Positions 1-8,408 of a stretch of DNA of 64,000 nt are shown one piece after another (position 1 is the stretch's first letter; every line of letters begins with the position of its first letter). Both the position numbers and the translations under genes were made by a program. The notes beneath the pieces are model-generated. The model worked only from the letters and a program-made list of their open reading frames with translations, searched no databases and was not told where the DNA came from. Source of the stretch: Candidatus Neomarinimicrobiota bacterium (GTDB lineage Bacteria > Fidelibacterota > Marinisomatia > Marinisomatales > TCS55); assembly GCA_018651745.1 (NCBI GenBank), contig JABIDL010000027.1:7636-71635 (forward strand). Reading direction: 5' to 3'.

Positions 1-1
1 T

Positions 2-322
2 GGCGGACGACAAGAATTAATAGCTGCGATTATACAAATTGGGAAAAAATTAAAAGATGGTAGTTTAAAACCTGAAGATGTGGATGAATCTCTTGTCGCG
101 TCAATGCTATATACTTCGGATATCCCCGATCCAGATTTATTGATTCGCACTGGCGGAGAATATAGAGTAAGCAATTTTCTATTGTGGCAAATAGCATACA
201 CTGAAATGGTTGTAACCCAAAACTATTGGCCTGAATTCCGAGAAAATGATTTATTAGAAGCTATCAAGATTTATCAGGATAGAGATCGCCGGTTTGGGAA
301 AGTCAGCGGTCAGGTAGCATAA
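2..322 (+). CDS. uppS: Isoprenyl transferase (undecaprenyl diphosphate synthase), 3' part
   Basis: The C-terminal 106 codons of a cis-prenyltransferase; the 5' part lies outside the window and the frame is open from base 2. The enzyme condenses isopentenyl diphosphate units to make undecaprenyl diphosphate, the lipid carrier for peptidoglycan and surface polysaccharides. Visible family motifs are GGRQEL at the very start and RTGGEYRVSNFLLWQIAY, the conserved RxSxFLLWQ substrate-binding block near the C-terminus. The stop codon overlaps the bamA start (TAATG), so the genes are almost certainly co-transcribed and translationally coupled. Identification rests on these motifs plus the envelope-gene context. 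Confidence 0.93.
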   Translation, partial: GGRQELIAAIIQIGKKLKDGSLKPEDVDESLVASMLYTSDIPDPDLLIRTGGEYRVSNFLLWQIAYTEMVVTQNYWPEFRENDLLEAIKIYQDRDRRFGKVSGQVA

Positions 323-2727
323 TGAAAAAAACAATCCAATTCGCTTTAAGCATTCTTATGATTTGCATTTCATTTGCCATGGGACAGGAACTTCAGGAAG
401 TAACCCTCAAAGCTGTAAGCGTGGAGGGCAATATCACCACTTCTGACAATATGATTCGATATACAGCTGGATTGAAAGCCGAGCAGACCGTACGATTAAA
501 AGATTTCTCGAATGCGGTTGACAGATTGTGGAAGCTGGGGTTATTTAAAAATATTCAAATTAAGGTGGAAGAAGATTCGCCGGATGGAATGTCTATACGA
601 ATTGAAGTGGAAGAGAACCCCATTCTTGGAGAAGTTGTATATAAAGAAAATAAAAAGATTAAGGACCGCACCTTTCGCGATGAATTGGAATTTCGTAAAG
701 GTCAACGGATTAAACCAGATTTGATCGCAAAATCTATCCGCTCTATTCAAAACCTATATGATGAAAAAGGATATTTAAACGCAGTTGTTTCTGCCGAACT
801 GACCATACCAGAAAATATCTCTGCAGATGCAAGTACTTCAGAAAAAAATACACGGAATCTTATTTTCACTATTAAAGAGAATAAAAAAGTTAAAACGAGG
901 AGAATTATTTTTGATGGTAATTCAGCATTTTCTGATCTCAGATTGCGCCGGGTTCTTTCAGAAACAAAACAACAAAGATGGTATTTATTTTGGCGTCCTA
1001 GTTTTGATGAAGAAAAATTTGAAGAAGATAAACTAGCTTTAACTGGGTTTTACCGTAATAGAGGTTACCGTGATTTTAATATCTTGAGCGATTCGGTTTA
1101 CTTTGATGATTCTGGAAAAAGATTGTATTTGCAAATAAATGTGCACGAAGGACCCAGATACAAATATCGAAACTTTACTTGGGATGGCCAATCTCTTTTT
1201 ACTAGGGATATTTTGGAAAGTGCTCTTGGATTAGAAAAAGGCGATTTTTTCAGCGAAGAAGATTTAAACTTAGCGGTATTAGAAAAAGTTCAGTCGCTTT
1301 ATCTTGATAAAGGTTACATCTATAGTCAAATTGAACCTCAAATTACTCCTGCAGGTGAAGACTCCCTGGATATTCATTTTGTGATAATTGAAAACCATCA
1401 AGTAAAAGTTCGAAACATATATGTTTATGGGAATACAAAAACGAGAGAAAATGTTATTCGAAGAGAATTAAAGATTTATCCGGGCGATATATTTAATCGT
1501 AAAACATTACAGCGAAGTGTTAGAGATTTGTTTGTACTGAATTTTTTCGAAAATGTTGTTCCCGATGTTTCTCGAGTAAATGAAGATGAAGTAGATCTTG
1601 AATTTACAGTGGCTGAGAAACCTACAGACGAAATTACGGCTAGCGTTGGTATTACCGGTGCATACGGAATGGAAGGCGGCGGAAGTGTTAATATGAAAAA
1701 TTTCCGAGGGTTAGGCCAACAATTTGGGATATTTTTTAAAGTGGGGTCTCAATATAGTGTGTATAACCAAGACCCGGGGAAATACCAGTCATTCAGCCTT
1801 CGATTTGTTGACCCAATGATTTTTGATTCACCCAATAGGATTGGCTTTAGTTTAAGTTATTCATATCGCGGATCTGCAACTCAATATTATTTCCCCCTAG
1901 ACATTCTTGTACGAGGTGGATCTATAGAATGGGGTCGAAGATTCAAATGGCCCGACGATTATTTTAGTGGATATTGGATTTTTCGAACGCAAAAGAAGGA
2001 TTATCAAGGTACCGATGAGGATCTTGAAACTTATTTAAATGGAATTACTAGCACAGTTGGATTAAATATAACCCAAGTTTTATCCCGGAATAGCCATGAC
2101 AGAGCAGAATTTCCGACACGAGGATCAAAGCTATCCCTAGTTTCAACCTTATCTGGAGGCATTCTTGGAGGGAACGAAGACTTTCATAAACATGTTTTGA
2201 ATTTAGAATGGTATACACCTACATTCTGGAAATTCGTATTAATGAGCTCTTTCAAAATGGGCGTTATCCGTCCTATGGGGTCTTCAGGAGATGAGGTTTC
2301 TATTGTGCCCTTTGATGAAAAATTTATCATGGGCGGCAATGGAATACCCTATGGTACAATGTTAAGAGGATATCGTGACAATGCGGTTGGGCCAAGAACT
2401 TCAAGTGGGTCTCCTTTAGGTGGTAGTGCTATGCTTAAATTCACCTCTGAATTCAGGATTCCTATTTCTGAAAGTCCTGTAGTATATGGATTAGCTTTTG
2501 CAGAAATGGGGAATGTTTGGGATGATCAAAATATGTCAGAACCATATTATTTAGATCGTTCTGGAGCATTAGATTTGAAGAGATCTGTTGGCGTAGGAAT
2601 CCGATTTTTTATGCCAATGATTGGTATGCTTGGTTTTGATTACGGATATGGTTTTGATGACGCCGATGGAGATGGTAATAAAGAAGGCTGGATGGCAACC
2701 ATTATTTTTGGACAAGGGAATTATTAA
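322..2727 (+). CDS. bamA: Outer membrane protein assembly factor BamA
   Basis: An 801-residue Omp85-family protein, the usual BamA length. It inserts beta-barrel proteins into the outer membrane. A signal peptide (residues 1-21, ending CISFAMGQ) is followed by about five POTRA repeats (roughly residues 25-430), recognisable by recurring blocks such as IYVYGNTKTRENVIRREL. A C-terminal barrel follows, with the lid-loop motif MLRGYRDNAVGP near residue 682, the counterpart of the VRGY motif. The start overlaps the uppS stop, and skp, its periplasmic chaperone partner, follows directly. Identification is secure from architecture and neighbours. Confidence 0.96.
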   Translation: MKKTIQFALSILMICISFAMGQELQEVTLKAVSVEGNITTSDNMIRYTAGLKAEQTVRLKDFSNAVDRLWKLGLFKNIQIKVEEDSPDGMSIRIEVEENPILGEVVYKENKKIKDRTFRDELEFRKGQRIKPDLIAKSIRSIQNLYDEKGYLNAVVSAELTIPENISADASTSEKNTRNLIFTIKENKKVKTRRIIFDGNSAFSDLRLRRVLSETKQQRWYLFWRPSFDEEKFEEDKLALTGFYRNRGYRDFNILSDSVYFDDSGKRLYLQINVHEGPRYKYRNFTWDGQSLFTRDILESALGLEKGDFFSEEDLNLAVLEKVQSLYLDKGYIYSQIEPQITPAGEDSLDIHFVIIENHQVKVRNIYVYGNTKTRENVIRRELKIYPGDIFNRKTLQRSVRDLFVLNFFENVVPDVSRVNEDEVDLEFTVAEKPTDEITASVGITGAYGMEGGGSVNMKNFRGLGQQFGIFFKVGSQYSVYNQDPGKYQSFSLRFVDPMIFDSPNRIGFSLSYSYRGSATQYYFPLDILVRGGSIEWGRRFKWPDDYFSGYWIFRTQKKDYQGTDEDLETYLNGITSTVGLNITQVLSRNSHDRAEFPTRGSKLSLVSTLSGGILGGNEDFHKHVLNLEWYTPTFWKFVLMSSFKMGVIRPMGSSGDEVSIVPFDEKFIMGGNGIPYGTMLRGYRDNAVGPRTSSGSPLGGSAMLKFTSEFRIPISESPVVYGLAFAEMGNVWDDQNMSEPYYLDRSGALDLKRSVGVGIRFFMPMIGMLGFDYGYGFDDADGDGNKEGWMATIIFGQGNY

Positions 2728-2746
2728 ACATTACAAGGAGATAAAT

Positions 2747-3292
2747 GTGATTAAATCAATAAAACAAACGCTGCTGGTTCTGGGGTTTTTATTAATCCCC
2801 GTATTTGCAAATGCTCAAATGCAAATTGGTTTTGTACAATCTGATCGTATTCGTGCTGAATATGAGGAATTCAAGGATGCAGAATCCCAATTGCAGATGG
2901 AGTATCAAAAAGTGCAGGAAGAATATAGATTAATGCTTACCCAGCTTGACAGCATGAACCAAGCATTTGAGGCTCAAAGGCTTATGAGTTCACCTGAGTG
3001 GCGTCGTGAAAAGGAGCAAGAGGTTCAAGACGCAGAAAGAATGATCCAAGTTTTTCAAGCGCAAAAAATTGGTCCTGAAGGTGAATTATATCGCCGTCAA
3101 GCCCAGTTGGAATTTGAGATATTAACAAAGGTTAAAAGGGCAGTTGATAAAGTTGCCGCCACTAAGAAGTTTGATTATATCATTGATGGCTCTGTTGCCC
3201 TCTTGTATGGGAACCCCACTCATGATTTAACCGACGATGTCCTCTTTGAATTGAGAAAATATAGTCTACCGGAATCTTCTGATTCTAAGTAA
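2747..3292 (+). CDS. skp: OmpH/Skp-family periplasmic chaperone
   Basis: About 181 residues. The GTG at 2747 was chosen over an upstream in-frame ATG inside bamA because AAGGAG lies 6 bases before it and the protein then begins with a clean signal peptide (IKSIKQTLLVLGFLLIPVFANA). The mature part is a charged, Gln/Glu-rich helical coiled coil (residues about 35-140), followed by the small C-terminal body with FDYIIDGSVALLYGNPTHDLT, typical of OmpH/Skp proteins, which end in D[LI]T. Skp holds unfolded outer-membrane proteins in the periplasm for BamA. It lies between bamA and lpxD, the same order as in E. coli. Confidence 0.9.
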   Translation: MIKSIKQTLLVLGFLLIPVFANAQMQIGFVQSDRIRAEYEEFKDAESQLQMEYQKVQEEYRLMLTQLDSMNQAFEAQRLMSSPEWRREKEQEVQDAERMIQVFQAQKIGPEGELYRRQAQLEFEILTKVKRAVDKVAATKKFDYIIDGSVALLYGNPTHDLTDDVLFELRKYSLPESSDSK

Positions 3293-3304
3293 GTAGCACT
3301 CGGC

Positions 3305-4306
3305 GTGTTTACTCTCAAGGAAATAGCGACCTTGGTTAACGGAGAAGTTGTAGGAGATGGCGATGTACTTATTACAGGAGTTTCTGACATTCGCAATTCA
3401 AAACCCGGAACCATTACCTTTTTAAATGGACGGAAATACATGGAATATTCCTATTCGTCCAAAGCATCAGCAATAGTTACGAATGAAAAAGAGATTCTAG
3501 GAAATATGGATGGAATCTTCGTGGATGATGTACGCATTTGTATGGCTAAAATAATTAAACAATTTGCTCCTGAGTTAAAAGTAAAACCCGGTTTAAATAA
3601 AACTGCCAAAATTGCTTCAAGCGCAACCATAGGAAAAAATGTATCGGTTGGACCTTTTGCCGTTATTGAAACTGACGTTCAAATTGGCGACAATACGAAC
3701 ATAGGTGCACAAGCGGTTATTGAAGAAGGTGTAATTATAGGTTCAAATGTTAGTATACATTCAGGAGTGAAAGTATATAAAAATTGTAAGATTGGCAGTC
3801 AAGTCACCATTTTTTCAGGTACGGTAATTGGAGCTGACGGATTCGGATTTGTGACAGAAAATGATTATCCATTTAGAATCCCTCAAATTGGTCGGGTGAT
3901 AATCCGAGATAAAGTAGAAATTGGTCCCAATTGTTCAATTGATCGAGGAACAATAGGAGATACAATTATCGGAGAGGGATCAAAATTTGATGGCCAAATA
4001 CATATTGGACACAATGTTCAAATTGGCAAGGGGTGTCTTTTTGCCGGACATTCTGCTATTGGAGGTAGTACAATTATAGGGGATTACTGTATGTTCGGCG
4101 GAAAAAGCACAGCAACAGATCATATTACAGTTGGGGACAAATCTATGGTTGCTGCAGTATCAGCGGTAATGAAATCTGTGCCAGGCGGAGAGATTTATAG
4201 CGGGCGCCCTGCACGAAAACTTCGCGATCAACAGAAAAAAGATGCTGTATTAACTCAAATTTCAGGATTGAAAAAACGACTTAGAAAGTTGGAGGAGAAT
4301 TCCTAA
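3305..4306 (+). CDS. lpxD: UDP-3-O-acylglucosamine N-acyltransferase
   Basis: 333 residues with a GTG start 12 bases after the skp stop. LpxD adds the N-linked hydroxyacyl chain in the third step of lipid A synthesis. The N-terminal uridine-binding domain (about 1-100, with ITGVSDIRNSKPGTITFL) is followed by a long left-handed beta-helix of hexapeptide repeats (about 100-310). The family block GADGFGF sits near residue 178 and the catalytic His lies in IHIGHNVQIG near residue 238. A short C-terminal helix (LKKRLRKLEENS) ends the protein. Length and motifs match the family. Confidence 0.95.
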   Translation: MFTLKEIATLVNGEVVGDGDVLITGVSDIRNSKPGTITFLNGRKYMEYSYSSKASAIVTNEKEILGNMDGIFVDDVRICMAKIIKQFAPELKVKPGLNKTAKIASSATIGKNVSVGPFAVIETDVQIGDNTNIGAQAVIEEGVIIGSNVSIHSGVKVYKNCKIGSQVTIFSGTVIGADGFGFVTENDYPFRIPQIGRVIIRDKVEIGPNCSIDRGTIGDTIIGEGSKFDGQIHIGHNVQIGKGCLFAGHSAIGGSTIIGDYCMFGGKSTATDHITVGDKSMVAAVSAVMKSVPGGEIYSGRPARKLRDQQKKDAVLTQISGLKKRLRKLEENS

Positions 4307-4323
4307 CATTCGGAAGGTAGAAT

Positions 4324-5253
4324 ATGGAAAGAAACCAGAAAACAATAGCTAAATCTGCTTCTTGTATTGGTGTCGGTCTTCATACCGGAGTTGAGAGTAC
4401 AATAACCTTTAAACCAGCGCCAGAGGATTATGGTATTCGATTTGCTAGAACAGATGTTACGGGTTGTCCTGAGATCAGAGCTGATATTGAACATGTAGTC
4501 GATATTTCACGGGGGACGACCATCGAAGAAAATGGAGTTAGAATCCAAACTGTAGAGCATGCTCTTGCCGCAGTTACCGGTCTTAGAATTGATAATATTC
4601 TAATTGAGCTAACCGAAAAAGAAGCCCCCGTTATGGATGGAAGTGCAAAAGATTTTGTTGATGTAATTATGGATGCTGGCATTGTTGAACAATCGAAGTC
4701 TCGATCTGTTCTCGTTATTGATAAACCTGTTATGTATTCTGACCCTAAAAAAGAAATTGATATTCATGTTGTTCCTTCAGATCGCTTTAGAATTACGTTT
4801 ATGGTTGACTATTCTCTTCCTCAATTAGGTACACAGTACGAAGCAATCTATAATATGGCTGAAGATTTTGCAGAAGAAGTAGCACCCGCTAGAACGTTTT
4901 GTTTTTTAAGCGAAGTGGAAATGTTGAAAGAAAAAGGGCTTATTAAAGGTGGTAGTTTGGATAATGCTATTGTAATTGTTGATAAAGAAATTGATATAAA
5001 AGAAGTGAATAGTTTGCAAAAAGAGTTTGGTGTCCAAGAAGCGATAAGTTTAGGAGCCAATGGTATCCTGAATGGAAAAGTTTTAAGATTCAAAAATGAA
5101 CCAGTGAGGCATAAAGCGTTGGATTTAATAGGTGATCTAGCATTACTTGGTAGACCCATCCAAGGGCATGTAACCGCCGCCAGAAGTGGTCATGCGAGCA
5201 ATGTTGAGTTTGTAAAAATGATCCGCAGTCAATACCTGTCAGTATTTAATTAA
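4324..5253 (+). CDS. lpxC: UDP-3-O-acyl-N-acetylglucosamine deacetylase
   Basis: 309 residues. LpxC is the zinc deacetylase that commits UDP-acyl-GlcNAc to lipid A synthesis. Zinc ligands are visible as His79 in VEHALAAVTG and His263/Asp267 in RHKALDLIGD, and a further conserved His lies in the ARSGHASN segment. Many Bacteroidota carry an LpxC-FabZ fusion; here LpxC ends with its own stop and fabZ starts separately 19 bases later. The ATG at 4324 is preceded by a purine-rich GGAAGGTAG. Confidence 0.96.
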   Translation: MERNQKTIAKSASCIGVGLHTGVESTITFKPAPEDYGIRFARTDVTGCPEIRADIEHVVDISRGTTIEENGVRIQTVEHALAAVTGLRIDNILIELTEKEAPVMDGSAKDFVDVIMDAGIVEQSKSRSVLVIDKPVMYSDPKKEIDIHVVPSDRFRITFMVDYSLPQLGTQYEAIYNMAEDFAEEVAPARTFCFLSEVEMLKEKGLIKGGSLDNAIVIVDKEIDIKEVNSLQKEFGVQEAISLGANGILNGKVLRFKNEPVRHKALDLIGDLALLGRPIQGHVTAARSGHASNVEFVKMIRSQYLSVFN

Positions 5254-5272
5254 ATTTATATAGGAGGATAAG

Positions 5273-5728
5273 ATGGGGAATAACAATACCCTTGATATCA
5301 ACGAAATCCTCCGGTTAATTCCACATCGATATCCTTTTGTTTTTATTGATAAGATTGTCGAGATGGTTCCGGGGAAACAAATTGTTGCTATAAAAAATGT
5401 CACAATAAATGAACCATATTTCCAAGGGCATTTCCCAGGATCGCCGATTGTTCCAGGTGTATTGATTTTAGAAGCTATGTGTCAGGCGGGATGTTTTGCT
5501 TTATTGTACAATCTGAAAGACCCGTTAAAAACAAATTTACATTTATCTCAGGTTGAAAAACTCAAACTCAGAAAACCAGTTGTCCCGGGAGACCAAATGA
5601 AATTTGTTGTTCAATTGCTTAAAAGAAAACTCGGAGCATGTAAATTTTATGGTGAAGTTTTTGTCGATGACACGTTGGTTGCAGAAGCTTCCTTTATGGC
5701 CAATCTAACCGAGCGCGCAGGTACCTAA
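5273..5728 (+). CDS. fabZ: 3-hydroxyacyl-ACP dehydratase
   Basis: 151 residues with a strong AGGAGG ribosome site. FabZ dehydrates 3-hydroxyacyl-ACP in fatty-acid elongation and competes with LpxA and LpxD for hydroxyacyl-ACP. The hot-dog fold signature is clear: LIPHRYPFVFIDKI near the N-terminus, then QGHFPGSPIVPGVLILEAM with the catalytic His (about residue 53) and Glu (about 67). The stop at 5726-5728 is immediately followed by the likely lpxA start, so the two are probably translationally coupled. Confidence 0.95.
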   Translation: MGNNNTLDINEILRLIPHRYPFVFIDKIVEMVPGKQIVAIKNVTINEPYFQGHFPGSPIVPGVLILEAMCQAGCFALLYNLKDPLKTNLHLSQVEKLKLRKPVVPGDQMKFVVQLLKRKLGACKFYGEVFVDDTLVAEASFMANLTERAGT

Positions 5729-5729
5729 T

Positions 5730-6503
5730 ATTTCATCTTTAATTCATTCCACAGCATTGATTCATTCCAATGCTGAGCTTGGAAACAATGTTTCTATTGG
5801 TCCTTATTCCATAGTAGAGGAAGGTGTACAAATTGGGGATGATACTGTAGTTGGTAATTATACAACGATAAAAAATGGAACTTCAATAGGAAAACAATGC
5901 AATATTTTTCATAATTGCAGTATTGGTGAAATCCCTCAAGATCTCAAGTTTAAAGGGGAAGAAACACAGGTTGAAATTGGCGATAATGTTATTATTCGTG
6001 AATCAGTAACTATTAATCGAGGGACAGTAGAGCGCGGGAAAACATCAATCGGGAATAATGTATTGTTAATGGCAACTGTTCATATTGCTCATGACTGCAT
6101 TATTGAAGACAATGTTATTATGTCCAATTTAACAACTTTGGGAGGACATGTGACAATTGAAGAATGGGCGGTTTTAGGAGGGTGTGTTCTTGTGCATCAA
6201 TTTACCACAATCGGAGCACATGCTTTTGTTGGTGGCGGTTTTCGAACCGTCCAGGATGTGCCACCATTTATTCTCGTGGCAGGAGAGCCACTTAAGTTTA
6301 AGGGCCTAAACAAAATAGGGCTTAAAAGACGAGGATTTAATGATCAAACTATTGCAAGTATAAAAAAAGCTTATCAAATGATTTATAAATCTAAATTATC
6401 GAGAAAAGAATCCGTTGAATTATTACGAAATGATATGAATAATATACCGGAAGTAATGCAGGTGGTTGAATTTATAGAATCAAGTGACCGTGGAATTATT
6501 TAA
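5730..6503 (+). CDS. lpxA: UDP-N-acetylglucosamine O-acyltransferase (probable ATT start)
   Basis: LpxA performs the first acylation of lipid A synthesis. The beta-helix runs through most of the protein, with the conserved block RESVTINRGTVERGKTSIG, the catalytic His in HIAHDC, GGHVTIEEWAVLGG and VHQFTTIGAHAFVGGG, and the C-terminal helical part KGLNKIGLKRRGF. The first standard in-frame start is TTG at 5757, but it would remove the family N-terminus. In-frame codons upstream encode SLIHSTALIHSNA, which matches the usual LpxA opening. ATT at 5730, one base after the fabZ stop and 8 bases after an AGG, is the best start in this sequence. No ATG, GTG, CTG or TTG lies between the in-frame stop at 5706 and 5757. 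Family identity is certain; the start is inferred. Confidence 0.9.
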   Translation: MSSLIHSTALIHSNAELGNNVSIGPYSIVEEGVQIGDDTVVGNYTTIKNGTSIGKQCNIFHNCSIGEIPQDLKFKGEETQVEIGDNVIIRESVTINRGTVERGKTSIGNNVLLMATVHIAHDCIIEDNVIMSNLTTLGGHVTIEEWAVLGGCVLVHQFTTIGAHAFVGGGFRTVQDVPPFILVAGEPLKFKGLNKIGLKRRGFNDQTIASIKKAYQMIYKSKLSRKESVELLRNDMNNIPEVMQVVEFIESSDRGII

Positions 6504-6524
6504 TTAAAAGCGTGGATATATTTA

Positions 6525-7241
6525 ATGATCATAAAAAATTATTTATTTTCCATAATTTTATCTCAATCTCTGACCTTTTCGCAATGGATTTCCTTTGATT
6601 TAAGTTCTATTCCTGTCTCTCTTTTTCAAGAACAAGTGGAACCTTTTACTCGGAGTATATCCTTTATGATTGGGCATCCCGTTACCTCTACTATTTCTGA
6701 AAATAATCGATTTCAAGGAGGGGTTTCTTTTGGTATGGCATTGGATCTATCTAACAAGACATTTAATACAAATCCACTTTCCGGATTTCCCTCGCTACAT
6801 GGATCATTTCTAGTTACCGAAAATTTGAGATTAAATGGAGCAATCAGCGGGTTTAGTTCAGGGAATGATATGGTTCAGGTATCAAGTTACGGATTGGATT
6901 TACTGCTTAGTAAAGAAAACAATAATTCTATTAACATGTTAATGAATTTCGGGTATTTAGATGGACCCTCAGATTTCCGGTGTCGCACTATTCATAGCTC
7001 TATTAACAGAATGATTGAAACACGATTTATTCCAATTGAATATGGGGTTGGTATAAATTTTTATAGTGCTCATATTTCCCAAACACTCTCAAATGAGATT
7101 CCGAATAAAATAAAAGGACAAACCAATTTTGTATTTGTTGGATTAAAATGGCCGATAAACAAATGGGAAATTGGTACAAATGTAATTTTTCATCCGAATA
7201 CAATATTTATTTCAATTGATTTGTTAAAGGGCTTCAGATGA
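6525..7241 (+). CDS. Predicted secreted or outer-membrane protein, unknown
   Basis: 238 residues, not recognised. An N-terminal hydrophobic segment (residues 2-20, IIKNYLFSIILSQSLTFSQW) looks like a signal peptide. The rest is rich in alternating hydrophobic/polar stretches, Gly, Ser and Asn (for example GGVSFGMALDLSNKTF and GVGINFYSAHISQ), as in small outer-membrane beta-barrels. The end overlaps the dxr start (ATGA), so it is translationally coupled to dxr and belongs to the envelope operon. The barrel assignment is inference from composition only. Confidence 0.7.
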   Translation: MIIKNYLFSIILSQSLTFSQWISFDLSSIPVSLFQEQVEPFTRSISFMIGHPVTSTISENNRFQGGVSFGMALDLSNKTFNTNPLSGFPSLHGSFLVTENLRLNGAISGFSSGNDMVQVSSYGLDLLLSKENNNSINMLMNFGYLDGPSDFRCRTIHSSINRMIETRFIPIEYGVGINFYSAHISQTLSNEIPNKIKGQTNFVFVGLKWPINKWEIGTNVIFHPNTIFISIDLLKGFR

Positions 7242-8389
7242 TGCCCAAAAGAATTACAATTTTGGGCTCAACAGGGTCTATCGGTATTAATGCAATACAA
7301 GTCATTGATGCTCTGGGCGAAGAATATCGTATCGATTATTTGTCTGCTAATACCAATTCAGAAAAACTAATCGAACAGGCTTTGTTATTAAGACCGAAAG
7401 CTGTTTGCATTGTTGATGAAGATTCATCGACAATTGTTCAGAGCCGGTTACATAATGAATCTATTGAAGTGTTAACAGGTCGAGATGGTCTGCTACATGT
7501 AGCAACTCAAAAAGTTGATATTCTGTTAAATGGATTGGTAGGGTCAGCGGGAATGGAACCGACTTTGAAAGCAGTTGAAGCAGGTACTAATGTTGCATTG
7601 AGTAATAAGGAAAGTCTTGTCATGGCAGGGCAGCTAATTGAAAACGCAAAAACGAAATCCGGCGCTGAAATTTTCCCGGTTGATAGTGAACATTCTGCTA
7701 TTTGGCAATGTCTAAAAGGCGAATTAATGGCTGATGTAAATAAGTTGATTCTTACAGGAAGCGGAGGTCCGTTTAGAGAAAGGGACATCAATACTTTTTC
7801 TAATATTTCGCCCGAAGAAGCGCTTAATCATCCAAACTGGGATATGGGAAAAAAAATAACCATTGATTCGGCTACAATGATGAATAAAGGACTTGAAGTC
7901 ATTGAAGCACATTGGTTGTTTGGTACAAAACCGGATGATATAGACATTATCGTCCACCCTCAATCAATTATTCATTCGATGGTGGAATTTTCTGACGGCT
8001 CAGTAAAAGCACAAATGGGTGTTCCCGATATGAAAATACCAATTCAATATGCCATTACCTATCCACGGCATAAACCATCAAGTTGGGAATCTTTGGATTT
8101 GCTTTCAAATCAAAATTTAACATTTCAAGCTAAAGATATTGTAAGATTTCCATGCATTCAGTTAGCATACGATGCATTGCATAAAGGCGGCACAGCACAG
8201 GCTGTTTTAAATGTGGCAAATGAACATGCTGTCTATCGGTTTTTAGATGGTAGCATATCATTTACGGATATTCCCAGGATTGTGGAAGGTGCATGTGAAT
8301 TACACGAATATTCAGAAAATCCGGACCTTGACAACATTATTCAATTAGAACGGTGGACTAAAAATTTTGTTGTAAACTTCCGCCCATGA
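7238..8389 (+). CDS. dxr: 1-deoxy-D-xylulose 5-phosphate reductoisomerase
   Basis: 383 residues (IspC). It converts DXP to MEP with NADPH, the committed step of the non-mevalonate isoprenoid route that ultimately feeds UppS at the start of this operon. Motifs: NADPH-binding ILGSTGSIG at residues 7-15, ALSNKESLVMAG, the metal/substrate-binding PVDSEHSAIWQC, and GSGGPFR followed by HPNWDMGKKITIDSATMMN. Two consecutive ATG codons (7238, 7241) are possible starts; the first overlaps the upstream stop. Full length with no missing key residue seen. Confidence 0.96.
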   Translation: MMPKRITILGSTGSIGINAIQVIDALGEEYRIDYLSANTNSEKLIEQALLLRPKAVCIVDEDSSTIVQSRLHNESIEVLTGRDGLLHVATQKVDILLNGLVGSAGMEPTLKAVEAGTNVALSNKESLVMAGQLIENAKTKSGAEIFPVDSEHSAIWQCLKGELMADVNKLILTGSGGPFRERDINTFSNISPEEALNHPNWDMGKKITIDSATMMNKGLEVIEAHWLFGTKPDDIDIIVHPQSIIHSMVEFSDGSVKAQMGVPDMKIPIQYAITYPRHKPSSWESLDLLSNQNLTFQAKDIVRFPCIQLAYDALHKGGTAQAVLNVANEHAVYRFLDGSISFTDIPRIVEGACELHEYSENPDLDNIIQLERWTKNFVVNFRP

Positions 8390-8408
8390 TTTTGGAGAAA
8401 AACATAAT

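Noticed and set aside
4324-5728. LpxC-FabZ fusion, as in many Bacteroidota
   Set aside because: lpxC has its own stop (5251-5253) and fabZ has a separate AGGAGG and ATG, so the genes are separate.
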